A DNA stretch of 47,298 nucleotides from Flavonifractor avicola (lineage in GTDB: Bacteria; Bacillota; Clostridia; Oscillospirales; Oscillospiraceae), in assembly GCA_019116915.1 (NCBI GenBank), contig DXAS01000094.1:1-47298 (forward strand). The letters run 5' to 3'. Each line of letters opens with the position of its first letter. The stretch's first letter is position 1. Of the stretch, positions 26,625 to 34,982 are shown piece after piece. The translations under genes and the position numbers were made by a program. Below the pieces are notes generated by a model. That model was not told where the DNA came from and did not search any database. It saw nothing but the letters and a program-made list of their open reading frames with translations.

Positions 26625-26972
26625 CTAGGTTTTGGTAATGGGCGCCGGCGTAAACTGCAGGGTCCCGCTCAGAACGTCCATGACCGCGTTCAGAGAGGCC
26701 TCCACACTTTCCACATCCCCTGAGATCACCACGGAACCGCTGAAGCGGTCCACAAAGGCTAGGGAGACGCCGGCCGCCTTGCTGGCCACATCTCCGGCAA
26801 TAATGGCCGCCTCGCTGGGGGTAATGGTTAAAATCCCGATGGCGCCCAGGTTGTCCCCCATGACGCCCAGCTTTTTAAAGAGGTCGTCTACGGGATTGGC
26901 AATGATATGGGCCAGTGTGACCTGTTTGCCAGGGACAAATTCCTGAATAATACGCTGTTTTTCTTCCGCCAC
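26625..26972 (-). CDS. eutS: microcompartment shell protein EutS (circularly permuted BMC)
   Basis: The 115 residues match EutS: QRIIQEFVPGKQVTLAHIIANP then DDLFKKLGV, GAIGILTITPSEAAIIAGDVA and VVISGDVESVEASLNAVMDVL. EutS hexamers are bent tiles and may help form edges. The start is GTG at 26972. It lies 13 bp after the PduT-like gene. Confidence 0.92.
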   Translation of the reverse strand: MAEEKQRIIQEFVPGKQVTLAHIIANPVDDLFKKLGVMGDNLGAIGILTITPSEAAIIAGDVASKAAGVSLAFVDRFSGSVVISGDVESVEASLNAVMDVLSGTLQFTPAPITKT

Positions 26973-26985
26973 GCGGTCTCCCCCC

Positions 26986-27531
26986 TCAGTACAGATTCTG
27001 GAACAGCTCCAGATGGGGACTGGGGATGACCACCTGGCTGACCAGCAGCCCGGTCTCCTCCGCGCAGGCCGCGCCGGCGGCTACGCCCTCATTCACAGCG
27101 GCCACATCGCCGGTCATCACCACATAGGACTTTCCGCCGATTCCGGTACCCAGCCGGACCTCGATGAGGGTGACGTCGGCAGCCTTGACAGCCGCATCCG
27201 CCCCCTGGATGGAGGCCGTCACACTGAAATACTCCAGGATACCCACCGCGTTGGCTCGCTCGGGCACAGTGGACATACAGATGGCCTCGATGACCTGAGG
27301 ATGTACCCGGGGGATTACCACCTGGTCCACCACATTACCCGCGCCCACAGCGGCGCCCGCGTCCACCGAGGACTGCACCGCTGCCACCTCGCCGGTGACG
27401 AGCACGTGATACTTGCCCGGACAGCTGGGCCGGGCGGCGATGAGGCGTACCTCCGCCGCCTTCAGCATGGCGTCGGCTGCCTCGATTCCCTTTGCAATGC
27501 TGTTCAGCTCCAGAAAACCGATGGTCTCCAT
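26986..27531 (-). CDS. PduT-like tandem BMC shell protein with pore cysteine
   Basis: The 181 residues are two BMC domains in tandem, starting IGFLELNSIAKGIEAADAML and NAVGILEYFSVTASIQGADA, as in PduT. Cys37 in PSCPGK matches the pore cysteine of PduT (CPGK) that holds a [4Fe-4S] cluster in the trimer. It likely carries electrons across the shell. The stop of pduS and this start overlap by one base, so they are coupled, and the two proteins are known partners in the Pdu system. Confidence 0.88.
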   Translation of the reverse strand: METIGFLELNSIAKGIEAADAMLKAAEVRLIAARPSCPGKYHVLVTGEVAAVQSSVDAGAAVGAGNVVDQVVIPRVHPQVIEAICMSTVPERANAVGILEYFSVTASIQGADAAVKAADVTLIEVRLGTGIGGKSYVVMTGDVAAVNEGVAAGAACAEETGLLVSQVVIPSPHLELFQNLY

Positions 27532-28880
27532 CAGCCGTTCCCCCTTTCGATGGTAATGGCGTCATCCACAGCGATCACAACGCCGTCAATGCTGGCACAG
27601 AGATTGGCCCCCAGCGCCCCATCGGGGCAAGCGGCGATACGCTGGCCCCGGGACACCGTGTCCCCCACTTCCACCAGGGGAACGGAGGGCGCGCCGATGT
27701 GCTGCTTCAGCGGCAGCCGGACCCGGCTTACCTCCGGCGTGGCCAGGGTGTCAATCTCGTAGTCGTAGTACCGCTCCACACCCAGCCGGACAGCCATCCG
27801 ACGGGAGGGCGCCTTGCGCCACGCCCGCTGCTCCATGGCCTGCCACCCCTCGCCGGTGCGGCTGTAGCGCATCCCTGCCTTGGCCAGCTCGCCCTTCACG
27901 TAGGCGTTGACCTGTCGGGGCTGGAGCCCCATGGGACAGGCGTACACCTCGCAGACGCCGCACTCGCTGCAGATCTGGGCCTGCCGCACGTCAAAGTCCT
28001 CCAGCACATCAGACACATCCTGGGCATAGGCCAGCTTGCGCATGATCTTGTGGGGCTTCAGAGGGTGGCCGGACAGGTGCCGGGGACAGAGCTCGGTACA
28101 CTGGGAGCACTGGATGCAGGAGGTCTTGGCCCTGCGGAGGATGGTCCGCAGAGGAGTTTCCCGCTGCTGCACCAGGGGAATGTCGGAGGGCAGCACCACC
28201 AGTCCCGAGGTGGTCTTGGTGACCACCTGGTTCCGGGCCTCCTCTCGGGTGTAGAGTTTACCCATCATGGGACCGCCGCAGAGCACATGATAGTCCTCCA
28301 GCGTGGTGCCCCCCGCCGCTGCGATGCACTCCTCAAAGCTGGCCCCCAGAGGGATGCGCACGATGGTGGGCTGGGCCACCTCGCCGGTCACTGTCAGGTA
28401 CTTCTGGGTAAAGCCCTCGTCCCGGCTGGCATCATAGATGGCGCACATGGTGGCCACATTGGAGACCACCGCCCCCACGTCCAGCGGGATTCCGGCGGGA
28501 GGAACGGTGCGGCCGGTCACCTCCAGCACCAGGGCCTGCTCGTCGCCCGCAGGATAGAAGTTCTGCAGCCGGAACAGCCGCACCCGGCTGCCCGTCTTGC
28601 GGATGGCCTCCTCCAGGGCGTCAATGGCCTTTTCATAGTGGGCCTTCAGCGCGATATACACCTGACCGGCACCTATGGCGTCTCCGCACAGGCCGGCGGC
28701 GGTAACGATCTGCCGGGCCTTGTGGCGCATGAGCCAGCGGTCGGTACGCAGCAGAGGCTCGCACTCCGCCCCGTTGACGATCAGGATGTCAACTTTACAG
28801 TTGAGCTTGGCATGGGTTGGAAATCCGGCGCCGCCGCAGCCCACGATGCCAGCATTTTTGATTTGTTCCAGCAGCTCCAT
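27531..28880 (-). CDS. PduS-like cobalamin/electron-transfer flavoprotein (RnfC-like)
   Basis: The 449-residue protein starts MELLEQIKNAGIVGCGGAGF and contains the RnfC/PduS Rossmann-like block (GAECEPLLRTDR, SLBB domain) and two 4Fe-4S motifs, CIQCSQCTELCP and CSECGVCEVYACP, followed by a C-terminal biotinyl-like domain. PduS reduces cob(III)alamin or passes electrons to the shell and to the adenosyltransferase. ATG 28880 has AAGGAGA 8 nt upstream; a longer upstream frame overlaps eutN and is less likely. It is one gene before PduT-like, so the pair forms a redox relay. Confidence 0.88.
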   Translation of the reverse strand: MELLEQIKNAGIVGCGGAGFPTHAKLNCKVDILIVNGAECEPLLRTDRWLMRHKARQIVTAAGLCGDAIGAGQVYIALKAHYEKAIDALEEAIRKTGSRVRLFRLQNFYPAGDEQALVLEVTGRTVPPAGIPLDVGAVVSNVATMCAIYDASRDEGFTQKYLTVTGEVAQPTIVRIPLGASFEECIAAAGGTTLEDYHVLCGGPMMGKLYTREEARNQVVTKTTSGLVVLPSDIPLVQQRETPLRTILRRAKTSCIQCSQCTELCPRHLSGHPLKPHKIMRKLAYAQDVSDVLEDFDVRQAQICSECGVCEVYACPMGLQPRQVNAYVKGELAKAGMRYSRTGEGWQAMEQRAWRKAPSRRMAVRLGVERYYDYEIDTLATPEVSRVRLPLKQHIGAPSVPLVEVGDTVSRGQRIAACPDGALGANLCASIDGVVIAVDDAITIERGNG

Positions 28881-28890
28881 GGCGTTCTCC

Positions 28891-29154
28891 TTATGTCTCC
28901 ACGCTGTCGATGATGCCCACAATGGCGGCATCGGTGGACAGCTCCTCTTTCCCAAAGGCCCGGCGGGCGGTGCTTCCGCTGACCGTCAGCACCCGCTCAC
29001 CGATCCCGGCGCCCACCACGTCCGCCGCCACAAAGGTGTGGTCGGTGGGCTGATAGTCCGGGGTCAGCTCCTGCACCACCATCAGCTTCAGCCCGGAGAG
29101 CGACGCCTCCTTCTTGGTGGCCCACACATGGCCAATCACTTCACAGATCAGCAA
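28891..29154 (-). CDS. eutN: microcompartment vertex protein EutN/CcmL family
   Basis: The 87 residues match the EutN/CcmL pentamer family: MLICEVIGHVWATKKEASLSG, then KLMVVQELTPDY and VVGAGIGERVLTVSGSTARR, and AIVGIID at the end. The protein closes the vertices of the shell. The start overlaps the stop of the upstream gene by 7 nt. Confidence 0.9.
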   Translation of the reverse strand: MLICEVIGHVWATKKEASLSGLKLMVVQELTPDYQPTDHTFVAADVVGAGIGERVLTVSGSTARRAFGKEELSTDAAIVGIIDSVET

Positions 29155-29840
29155 GGGGATCCCTCCTCGGTTACCAGGGTGATCTTCTTCTCACGCAGCA
29201 CGTCCCGGGCCAGGGGGGTCAGCACGGCCCCGGGCGCCAGACGCAGCGTTCCTCCGCAGGTGCGGGCCAGCCGCCGGGCCTCCTCCGCACTGAGCAAGCC
29301 GCAGAAGGGTTCATTGCCGGACCGGTCCTCTTCACAGATGGCGGCCGGCTCCGGAACATGGACGGGCTCCGCTGCCGGAACAGCAGGACCCGGGGCTCCC
29401 ATCAGCCGCTGCAATTCCCCCTGGGAGGCCACACGCACCCCGTACTGGGTCAGGCGGGTCACATAGTCCTCCCACATGGCATAGTAGCGGGGGTTGGCCG
29501 TGGCCTGATGAGCACGATGGGGCAGCCCCTCCTCCGCCAGATAGACCGGCTTGCCGGCCAGCAGGGCCCTGGACACCGCGCAGGCGGCGGGACTGATGTC
29601 CCGGCCCAGGGCCATGTCACACAGCTGAGCGCCGGTGACCTGGCGGCAGACCACCATGGAATAAGGGGCGATGTCCCCCTGATACTCCGACTCCTCCGCC
29701 CAGTCCAGGCCGGGAACCTGGGGGACCCAGCTGCCGCCGCCCACCAGCAGGCCTTTGGGACCGGCGGCGGGCAGGCTGCTGGTCAGCGCTTCCAGCACCC
29801 GTCTGGTGATTTCCTCCAGAACTTGAGGCGTTACTTCCAT
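29148..29840 (-). CDS. eut-locus accessory protein with a putative encapsulation helix
   Basis: This 230-residue protein sits between pduL and eutN. It resembles the unnamed ethanolamine-utilisation proteins of Firmicutes (TIGR02536-like): a conserved block VVCRQVTGAQLCDMALGRD and ALLAGKPVYLAEEGL near residues 80-130, a Pro/Ala linker (about 165-195) and a C-terminal domain with LARTCGGTLRLAPGAVLTPLARD. The first 20 residues form an amphipathic helix (VLEEITRRVLEAL) like a BMC encapsulation peptide. No enzyme motif was recognised. Its role is unknown; it may bind or chaperone a cargo. Confidence 0.7.
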   Translation of the reverse strand: MEVTPQVLEEITRRVLEALTSSLPAAGPKGLLVGGGSWVPQVPGLDWAEESEYQGDIAPYSMVVCRQVTGAQLCDMALGRDISPAACAVSRALLAGKPVYLAEEGLPHRAHQATANPRYYAMWEDYVTRLTQYGVRVASQGELQRLMGAPGPAVPAAEPVHVPEPAAICEEDRSGNEPFCGLLSAEEARRLARTCGGTLRLAPGAVLTPLARDVLREKKITLVTEEGSPC

Positions 29841-29853
29841 GCCGCCGCCCCCT

Positions 29854-30492
29854 TTACCGGACCAGCCGGCCGGTATCGCCCTTCTGGAAGGCGCAGGCGT
29901 TGGACTCGTCTGAGTCGATGTGCATAGCCAGCGCGTAGTCCTCCCGTACCCGGATCACCACCTGGTCGAAGGTGAGGGGACGGCCGGTCTGCATCTGCAC
30001 CTTGACAATCTGACCGTCGGTCACGCCATAGCGCCGGGCATCCTCCGGCGTCATGTGGATGTGGTTCTGAGCCACCATGACGGACTCCTCCGCCAGGATC
30101 ATCCGGTCGCCGGCCAGCAGGCAGACGGCGGGACAGCCCTTGGTGTCACCGGACTGACGCACCGGCGGCTTCAGGCCCAGGGTCCGGGCGTCGGTCATGG
30201 AGATCTCCACCTGGGTGTGGCTGCGGACCGGCCCCAGCACCGCCACGTTGTGGAACACGCCCTTGGCGGTGACGATGCTGATCCGCTCCTCCGCCAGGAA
30301 CTGACCCGGCTGGGACAGATCCCGCTTGTGGGTCAGGGTATGGCCGGGCCCGTACAGGGCCTCCACATCCGCCTGGGTCAGGTGGACGTGCCGGCCGGAC
30401 ACCTCCACCGGCACGGTGTCAGTCTGCTCATTGGCCAGAAGCAGCTGGGTCACCACGCCTGTGATCAGCTGCTGAAGCTGTTGTTCATTCAT
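29854..30492 (-). CDS. PduL-type phosphotransacylase (EutD role)
   Basis: The 212-residue protein belongs to PduL: VSGRHVHLTQADVEALYG with the metal-binding His pair, VRSHTQVEISMTDARTLG and QNHIHMTPEDARRYG in the second half. It converts acetyl-CoA to acetyl phosphate inside the shell. The N-terminus NEQQLQQLITGVVTQLL looks like an encapsulation peptide. It overlaps eutT by 8 nt, so the two are translated together. The soluble Pta-like enzyme of 5119-6117 belongs to another family. Confidence 0.92.
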   Translation of the reverse strand: MNEQQLQQLITGVVTQLLLANEQTDTVPVEVSGRHVHLTQADVEALYGPGHTLTHKRDLSQPGQFLAEERISIVTAKGVFHNVAVLGPVRSHTQVEISMTDARTLGLKPPVRQSGDTKGCPAVCLLAGDRMILAEESVMVAQNHIHMTPEDARRYGVTDGQIVKVQMQTGRPLTFDQVVIRVREDYALAMHIDSDESNACAFQKGDTGRLVR

Positions 30493-31246
30493 CGGTCTGT
30501 TCTCCCTTCTTCCGCTCCGCCGACGCCGTCTGGAGCATCAGCAGATAAAACGCACTGCTCAGGCGATTATAGCCCTGGAGCAGATCCTCCCGCTGTGCGC
30601 TGCCGTCCGGCTGCACAAAGGCGGTAACAGCCGCCAGCTCCATCTCTCTGGACAGGGTACGCAGCCGGTTCAGCTCGGCGCACCAGATCCCCATGGACAC
30701 GTCCGGCATCAGATGCCCGATGCCGAAGTATTTCTGGGGATTCTGGGAGCGCTCCCGCAGCTCCGCGGGGGTGAAGCCAAATATGTTCCACTCAGGCAGC
30801 GGCTTGCCGGATACCTCGCACCCCATCAGGGTACGGCAGAACTCCAGGCACGGGGCAAGGCTGTCCGACAGTCCGGCGTTCTCCCGCTCCCGTGCGCTGG
30901 CCTGAAGCCGTACCAGCTCCGCCTCCAGGGAGTCCAGCTTTCCCCGCAGGATAATCCTGGGGTGGTTCTTGGGCACCAGCACATTGCCGTACAGATGGGT
31001 CATGTGCTCCGGCTTGTGGTCCAGCCGCCGTCCATCCTCGGTTTGAAAACGCCCCGCCGCCATCTCTGGGGCGGGGCGAATGTCCTGGTTTTCCGGTAAG
31101 GCGCCGTCCACGACCAGCTTCAGCCGCTTGTCCTTGATGTAGTCCTTGGCCTGCTGGGTCACATAGGTGTTGGGACCGACGTGGATCTCCGTCTTACCCT
31201 GCTTGAGGAACAGCTGGCGGACGGTGTCTTCCTGCAGTACGCGCAT
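30485..31246 (-). CDS. eutT: EutT-type ATP:cob(I)alamin adenosyltransferase
   Basis: The 253 residues match EutT, with TEIHVGPNTYVTQQAKDYI near the start, KPEHMTHLYGN (81-87) and the GKPLPEWNIFGFTPAELRER block, and a C-terminal LQGYNRLSSAFYLLML. It makes adenosylcobalamin for ethanolamine ammonia-lyase. The CCxxC metal motif of Salmonella EutT, which follows the His by 11 residues, is absent here. This fits the metal-free Firmicutes class reported for Listeria. It lies between the shell gene eutM2 and pduL. Confidence 0.85.
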   Translation of the reverse strand: MRVLQEDTVRQLFLKQGKTEIHVGPNTYVTQQAKDYIKDKRLKLVVDGALPENQDIRPAPEMAAGRFQTEDGRRLDHKPEHMTHLYGNVLVPKNHPRIILRGKLDSLEAELVRLQASARERENAGLSDSLAPCLEFCRTLMGCEVSGKPLPEWNIFGFTPAELRERSQNPQKYFGIGHLMPDVSMGIWCAELNRLRTLSREMELAAVTAFVQPDGSAQREDLLQGYNRLSSAFYLLMLQTASAERKKGEQTDE

Positions 31247-31270
31247 TCCGCTCCGCCTCCTTTAAAAAGC

Positions 31271-31558
31271 TCAGCCCTTGACGGCGGGAAGGATACCCTC
31301 CACCTCGGTGTGAGGACGGGGGATCACGTGGACGGAGATCAGCTCGCCCACCCGGTCGGCAGCGGCAGCACCGGCGTCAGTGGCGGCCTTAACGGCGCCC
31401 ACGTCGCCCCGGACCATCACGGTCACCAGGCCGCCGCCCACGTGCTCTTTCCCGATCAGGGTCACGTTAGCAGCCTTCACCATGGCGTCCGCCGCCTCGA
31501 TGGAGCCCACCAGTCCACGGGTCTCGATCATTCCCAGTGCCTGCATATTGGTAGCCAT
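31271..31558 (-). CDS. eutM: hexameric BMC shell protein EutM (copy 2)
   Basis: The 95 residues are a single Pf00936 BMC domain, with MQALGMIETRGLVGSIEAAD, VTVMVRGDVGAVKAATDAG and VIPRPHTEVEGILP. It forms a flat hexamer with a pore. It is nearly the same as the next shell gene upstream, so the two are a recent duplication. Confidence 0.93.
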   Translation of the reverse strand: MATNMQALGMIETRGLVGSIEAADAMVKAANVTLIGKEHVGGGLVTVMVRGDVGAVKAATDAGAAAADRVGELISVHVIPRPHTEVEGILPAVKG

Positions 31559-31596
31559 ATTTATTTTCCTCCTATCACGTTAATCGTCACGAACCG

Positions 31597-31902
31597 TTAC
31601 AGGGTCTCGCTCTCGCCGCCGTCCAGCCGGGGCAGGATACGCTCCACCTCAGTGTGGGGGCGGGGAATCACGTGGACGGACTTCAGCTCGCCCACCCGGG
31701 TAGCAGCGGCAGCACCGGCGTCGGTGGCGGCCTTGACAGCGCCCACGTCGCCGCGGACCATCACGGTCACCAGACCGCCGCCCACGTGTACCTTACCGAT
31801 CAGAGTTACGTTGGCGGCCTTCACCATGGCGTCCGCCGCTTCCACAGAACCCACCAGACCGCGGGTCTCTGCCATACCAAGTGCCTGCATATTTGCGCTC
31901 AT
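31597..31902 (-). CDS. eutM: hexameric BMC shell protein EutM (copy 1)
   Basis: The 101 residues are the same as the following copy over most of the domain (MQALGMAETRGLVGS, VRGDVGAVKAATDAG, HVIPRPHTEVERILP) with a slightly longer acidic C-terminus (DGGESETL). It is 13 bp after eutE. Two close shell copies may tune the mixture of pore types or the ratio of shell protein. Confidence 0.93.
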   Translation of the reverse strand: MSANMQALGMAETRGLVGSVEAADAMVKAANVTLIGKVHVGGGLVTVMVRGDVGAVKAATDAGAAAATRVGELKSVHVIPRPHTEVERILPRLDGGESETL

Positions 31903-31915
31903 CGTCTAATCCTCC

Positions 31916-33409
31916 TTATTTCTTGGCCAGAACGGCAGCCAGAATCTCACGGGTAATGCGCTCCACATCGGTGGAGTTCAGATTGCCGGAAGTTGCGCTG
32001 GCGGCGGTGCCGCAGCAGCTGGCAGCGGGAACAGGGCTGTCCTTCCGCAGGTCCTCCAGCTCACGGGCGCCCCAGGCCACCCGGCGAATGTTGATCAGGT
32101 TCAGGGGGCTGACGTTGTCCGAGGTGGCGGAGCCACCCACAGCGCCGCAGCCCAGGGTGAGAGCGGGAGCCAGATTGGTGGTGGCACCCACGCCGCCCAG
32201 TGCGCCGGGGGTGTTGACCAGCAGCCGGGACACCGGCTTCTTCAGGGCAAACTCCCGGATGATGTCTTCGTTGTTGGAGTGGATGGTCATGGTGTGACCG
32301 GCGCCCTCGTTCTGGAGAATGGCGATGCTCTTCTCACAGCACTTCTCCCAGGTGTCCTCCACGAAGAAGGCCAGGATGGGGCACAGCTTTTCGCGGGAGT
32401 AGGGGTGGTTGGGGCCCACCTCGGTCTGCTCGGAGACCAGCACCCGGGTACCCTCGGGCACCGTGATGCCGGCCATCTTGGCAATGACCTGGACGCTCTT
32501 GCCCACGATGGCGGGATTCATGGTGTTGTTGGCACGCATGATCATCTTCTCCAGCTTCTTGGACTGCTCCTCGTCCAGGAAGTAGCCGCCCTGCTTCTTG
32601 ACCTCGGCCACGACCTGATCCTTGATGCAGCGCTCGGTAACGATGGACTGCTCGCTGGCGCAGATGGTTCCGTTGTCAAAGGTCTTGGAATCCATGATGT
32701 GCTTGACAGCCATGGCAATGTCGGCGGAGCGCTCGATGAAGGAGGGGCCGTTGCCGGGGCCCACGCCCAGGGCGGGGTTGCCGGAGGAGTAGGCGGCCTT
32801 CACCATGGCGGAGCCGCCGGTAGCCAGGATAATACCGGTGTCCGGGTGCTTCATCAGGGTGTCGGTGGCCTGCATGGTGGTAGTCTCGATGCACTGGATC
32901 AGGCCATCGGGAGCGCCGGCAGCCTTGGCGGCCTCCTGAATGATGCGCACCGTCTCCAGAATGCACTTCTTGGCGTTGGGGTGGGGGCTGACCACGATGG
33001 CGTTGCCCGCCTTCACCGAGATCAGCGTCTTATACATGGTGGTGGAGGTGGGGTTGGTGGAGGGGATCAGCGCGGCCACCACACCCACGGGCACGGCGAT
33101 CTCCAGCAGCTTCTTCTCCCGGTCCTCCCGGATGACGCCCACGGTCTTCATGTCCTTGATGTACTCATAGGTGATCTTGCTGCCCAGCAGGTTCTTGATC
33201 ACCTTGTCCTGCCAGATACCGAAGCCGGTCTCCTCGTTGGCCATCTTGGCCAGAGGCTCGGCCTTGGCAATGCAGGCGTCCGCAATGGCCTTGACCAGGG
33301 CGTTTACTCGTCCCTGATCCCAGCTCTGAAACTCCTTCTGCGCGGCCACAGCCTTCTTCATCAGGTCGCGCACTTCCTGAATGGATTGCAAATCACGGTC
33401 CAGTGCCAC
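31916..33409 (-). CDS. eutE: CoA-acylating acetaldehyde dehydrogenase EutE
   Basis: The 497-residue aldehyde dehydrogenase has PSTNPTSTTMYKTLISVKAGN, ATGGSAMVKAAYSSGNPALG, and the catalytic Cys250 in FDNGTICASEQ. It converts acetaldehyde, NAD+ and CoA to acetyl-CoA. The start is GTG 33409, 8 nt after AAGGAGG, since upstream residues of the longer frame do not look like the family. The first 20 residues (LQSIQEVRDLMKKAV) form an amphipathic helix that may direct it into the shell. Confidence 0.92.
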   Translation of the reverse strand: MALDRDLQSIQEVRDLMKKAVAAQKEFQSWDQGRVNALVKAIADACIAKAEPLAKMANEETGFGIWQDKVIKNLLGSKITYEYIKDMKTVGVIREDREKKLLEIAVPVGVVAALIPSTNPTSTTMYKTLISVKAGNAIVVSPHPNAKKCILETVRIIQEAAKAAGAPDGLIQCIETTTMQATDTLMKHPDTGIILATGGSAMVKAAYSSGNPALGVGPGNGPSFIERSADIAMAVKHIMDSKTFDNGTICASEQSIVTERCIKDQVVAEVKKQGGYFLDEEQSKKLEKMIMRANNTMNPAIVGKSVQVIAKMAGITVPEGTRVLVSEQTEVGPNHPYSREKLCPILAFFVEDTWEKCCEKSIAILQNEGAGHTMTIHSNNEDIIREFALKKPVSRLLVNTPGALGGVGATTNLAPALTLGCGAVGGSATSDNVSPLNLINIRRVAWGARELEDLRKDSPVPAASCCGTAASATSGNLNSTDVERITREILAAVLAKK

Positions 33410-33422
33410 TGGTTGTCCCTCC

Positions 33423-34076
33423 TTATCCTTCCACCGGGTCGGCGGCAATGCGGCACACCTGCTCGGCAAAGGCCTCGCAGGCCGCCTTGCAGGCCGCCTG
33501 ATCTCCGGTCAGCAGTCCGCCGGCAAAGTTGGTCTCGCTGGGCGGGCCGAAAAACTTCTTCATTTCCACATCCGCCGCCTTCAGCGCCGCATCCAGGCCC
33601 TTCATTGCCTCGCAGGGCGGGGCGATGAGATAGGCTATGGCCTCGCCGGGGAGGATTTTGCACTCCCGGGACAGATAGCTGCCGGTGCTGGAGATGCAGT
33701 GGGCGAAGTAGACGATGGAATCGTCCTCGTTGGCGCTGTAAAAGCTGGCGTCATTCTCAATGTAAGAGATGGCCGCATCCATGCCGCTGCGCACCTCCTC
33801 CGGGTTGGGCCCGGCCAGGATGCCGATAAACTCACCGGCCAGCTTGGTAGATGCGTTGCTTGAACCGGCATACATACTTCTGGCGTACACCACCCGGACC
33901 TCGGCCTTCTTGGTGCCCTCGTCCAGGGCGGCATAGCCCACATCGTCGCAGTCGGTGGTGATGATGCCCAGGCTGTTGTAGCCCTTGATCACCCGCAGGC
34001 TCTTCAGGATTCCGGGGTCGGCGTTGGGGATGTACTGCACGCTGAGCACCCGGGTCTGCATCTTGTCTCCCTTCAT
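33423..34076 (-). CDS. eutL: trimeric BMC shell protein EutL
   Basis: The 217 residues match EutL: VLSVQYIPNADPGILKSL, GIITTDCDDVGYAALDEGTK, VVYARSMYAGSSNASTKLAG and the C-terminal PPSETNFAGGLLTGDQAACKAA. EutL trimers have a gated pore that binds ethanolamine. A second start (34061) with GGGAG 5 nt upstream is possible, but the longer N-terminus fits the family better. Confidence 0.92.
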   Translation of the reverse strand: MKGDKMQTRVLSVQYIPNADPGILKSLRVIKGYNSLGIITTDCDDVGYAALDEGTKKAEVRVVYARSMYAGSSNASTKLAGEFIGILAGPNPEEVRSGMDAAISYIENDASFYSANEDDSIVYFAHCISSTGSYLSRECKILPGEAIAYLIAPPCEAMKGLDAALKAADVEMKKFFGPPSETNFAGGLLTGDQAACKAACEAFAEQVCRIAADPVEG

Positions 34077-34088
34077 GTGCCCGCCCCC

Positions 34089-34982
34089 TTACAGCTGCAG
34101 GTCCACGCCGCTCTGCTTCCGCTCCAGAATGGTCTTGAGCAGGCCGGCCAGATGGGCTCCGGCTTCCACGGCGGGAATACCGCCGCTGTGGATGTTGGAC
34201 ACCACAGTGCGCCGGGCCTCCGGCATACCAACCGTGGCCTTATAGGCAATGTAGGCGCTCATGCTGTTGGCGGTAGCCAGGCCGGGCCGCTCGCCCAGCA
34301 GCACGCAGGTGACCTCCGCGCCCAGGGTCTCGCTGATCACGTCCATGGCGGGCACCCGGCCGAAGCGCAGGAAGAAGGGGGTGCCGGTGGCAATGCCGTA
34401 GTCCTGAAGGCCGTCCATCAGGGCGGGCAGGATGTCCCGCAGGTTCACGTCCACCGCCTGGCTGGACAGACCGTCGGCCACATAGATCTGCACCTGGGGG
34501 TTGAGCTGGCACTTGCTGCGCAGCTCCCGCTTGGTGTCCTCCGACAGCTGTCGGCCCAGGTCCGGGCGGGTCAGGTGCTCGTTGCGGCTGGTGCACAGGG
34601 TCTGGACGGTAAACAGGCCCATCTCCCGCAGCAGGTCGGCGTCCACGTCCCGGAACACGGCATCCCGGGCGCCGGCGTGGTCGGCCCGGAGGGTCAGGTA
34701 GGTCCGGGTCCGCAGACGGGGACCGGCGGACCCGATACCGATACGGGCGGGGGTCTTCCGCTTCATCTGCTCCATCATGTCCCGATTCACCATGTGGGAC
34801 AGGGTGATCTCCGCCTTGCTCTGGGCGGTGGTCAGGTCTGGCAGCATACCGTCCTCACACACCAGCCGGCCGTCGGGCACGCACACCGACGGAGCAGCGG
34901 CAGACGGGGCGGCGGAGCCGTTCTGTGTCAGCTGGCGCAGCACCTCGGCGGTGATCTGCGCGATCAGTTTTTCATCCATCAT
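34089..34982 (-). CDS. eutC: ethanolamine ammonia-lyase small subunit EutC
   Basis: The 297-residue small subunit has AEITLSHMVNRDMMEQMKRK, PARIGIGSAGPRLRTRTYL and VLLGERPGLATANSMSAYIAY, with EutC features that help hold the cobalamin. The N-terminal DEKLIAQITAEVLRQL is a known type of encapsulation peptide. The two ATG codons (34982, 34979) overlap the eutB stop, so the two subunits are translationally coupled. Confidence 0.92.
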   Translation of the reverse strand: MMDEKLIAQITAEVLRQLTQNGSAAPSAAAPSVCVPDGRLVCEDGMLPDLTTAQSKAEITLSHMVNRDMMEQMKRKTPARIGIGSAGPRLRTRTYLTLRADHAGARDAVFRDVDADLLREMGLFTVQTLCTSRNEHLTRPDLGRQLSEDTKRELRSKCQLNPQVQIYVADGLSSQAVDVNLRDILPALMDGLQDYGIATGTPFFLRFGRVPAMDVISETLGAEVTCVLLGERPGLATANSMSAYIAYKATVGMPEARRTVVSNIHSGGIPAVEAGAHLAGLLKTILERKQSGVDLQL

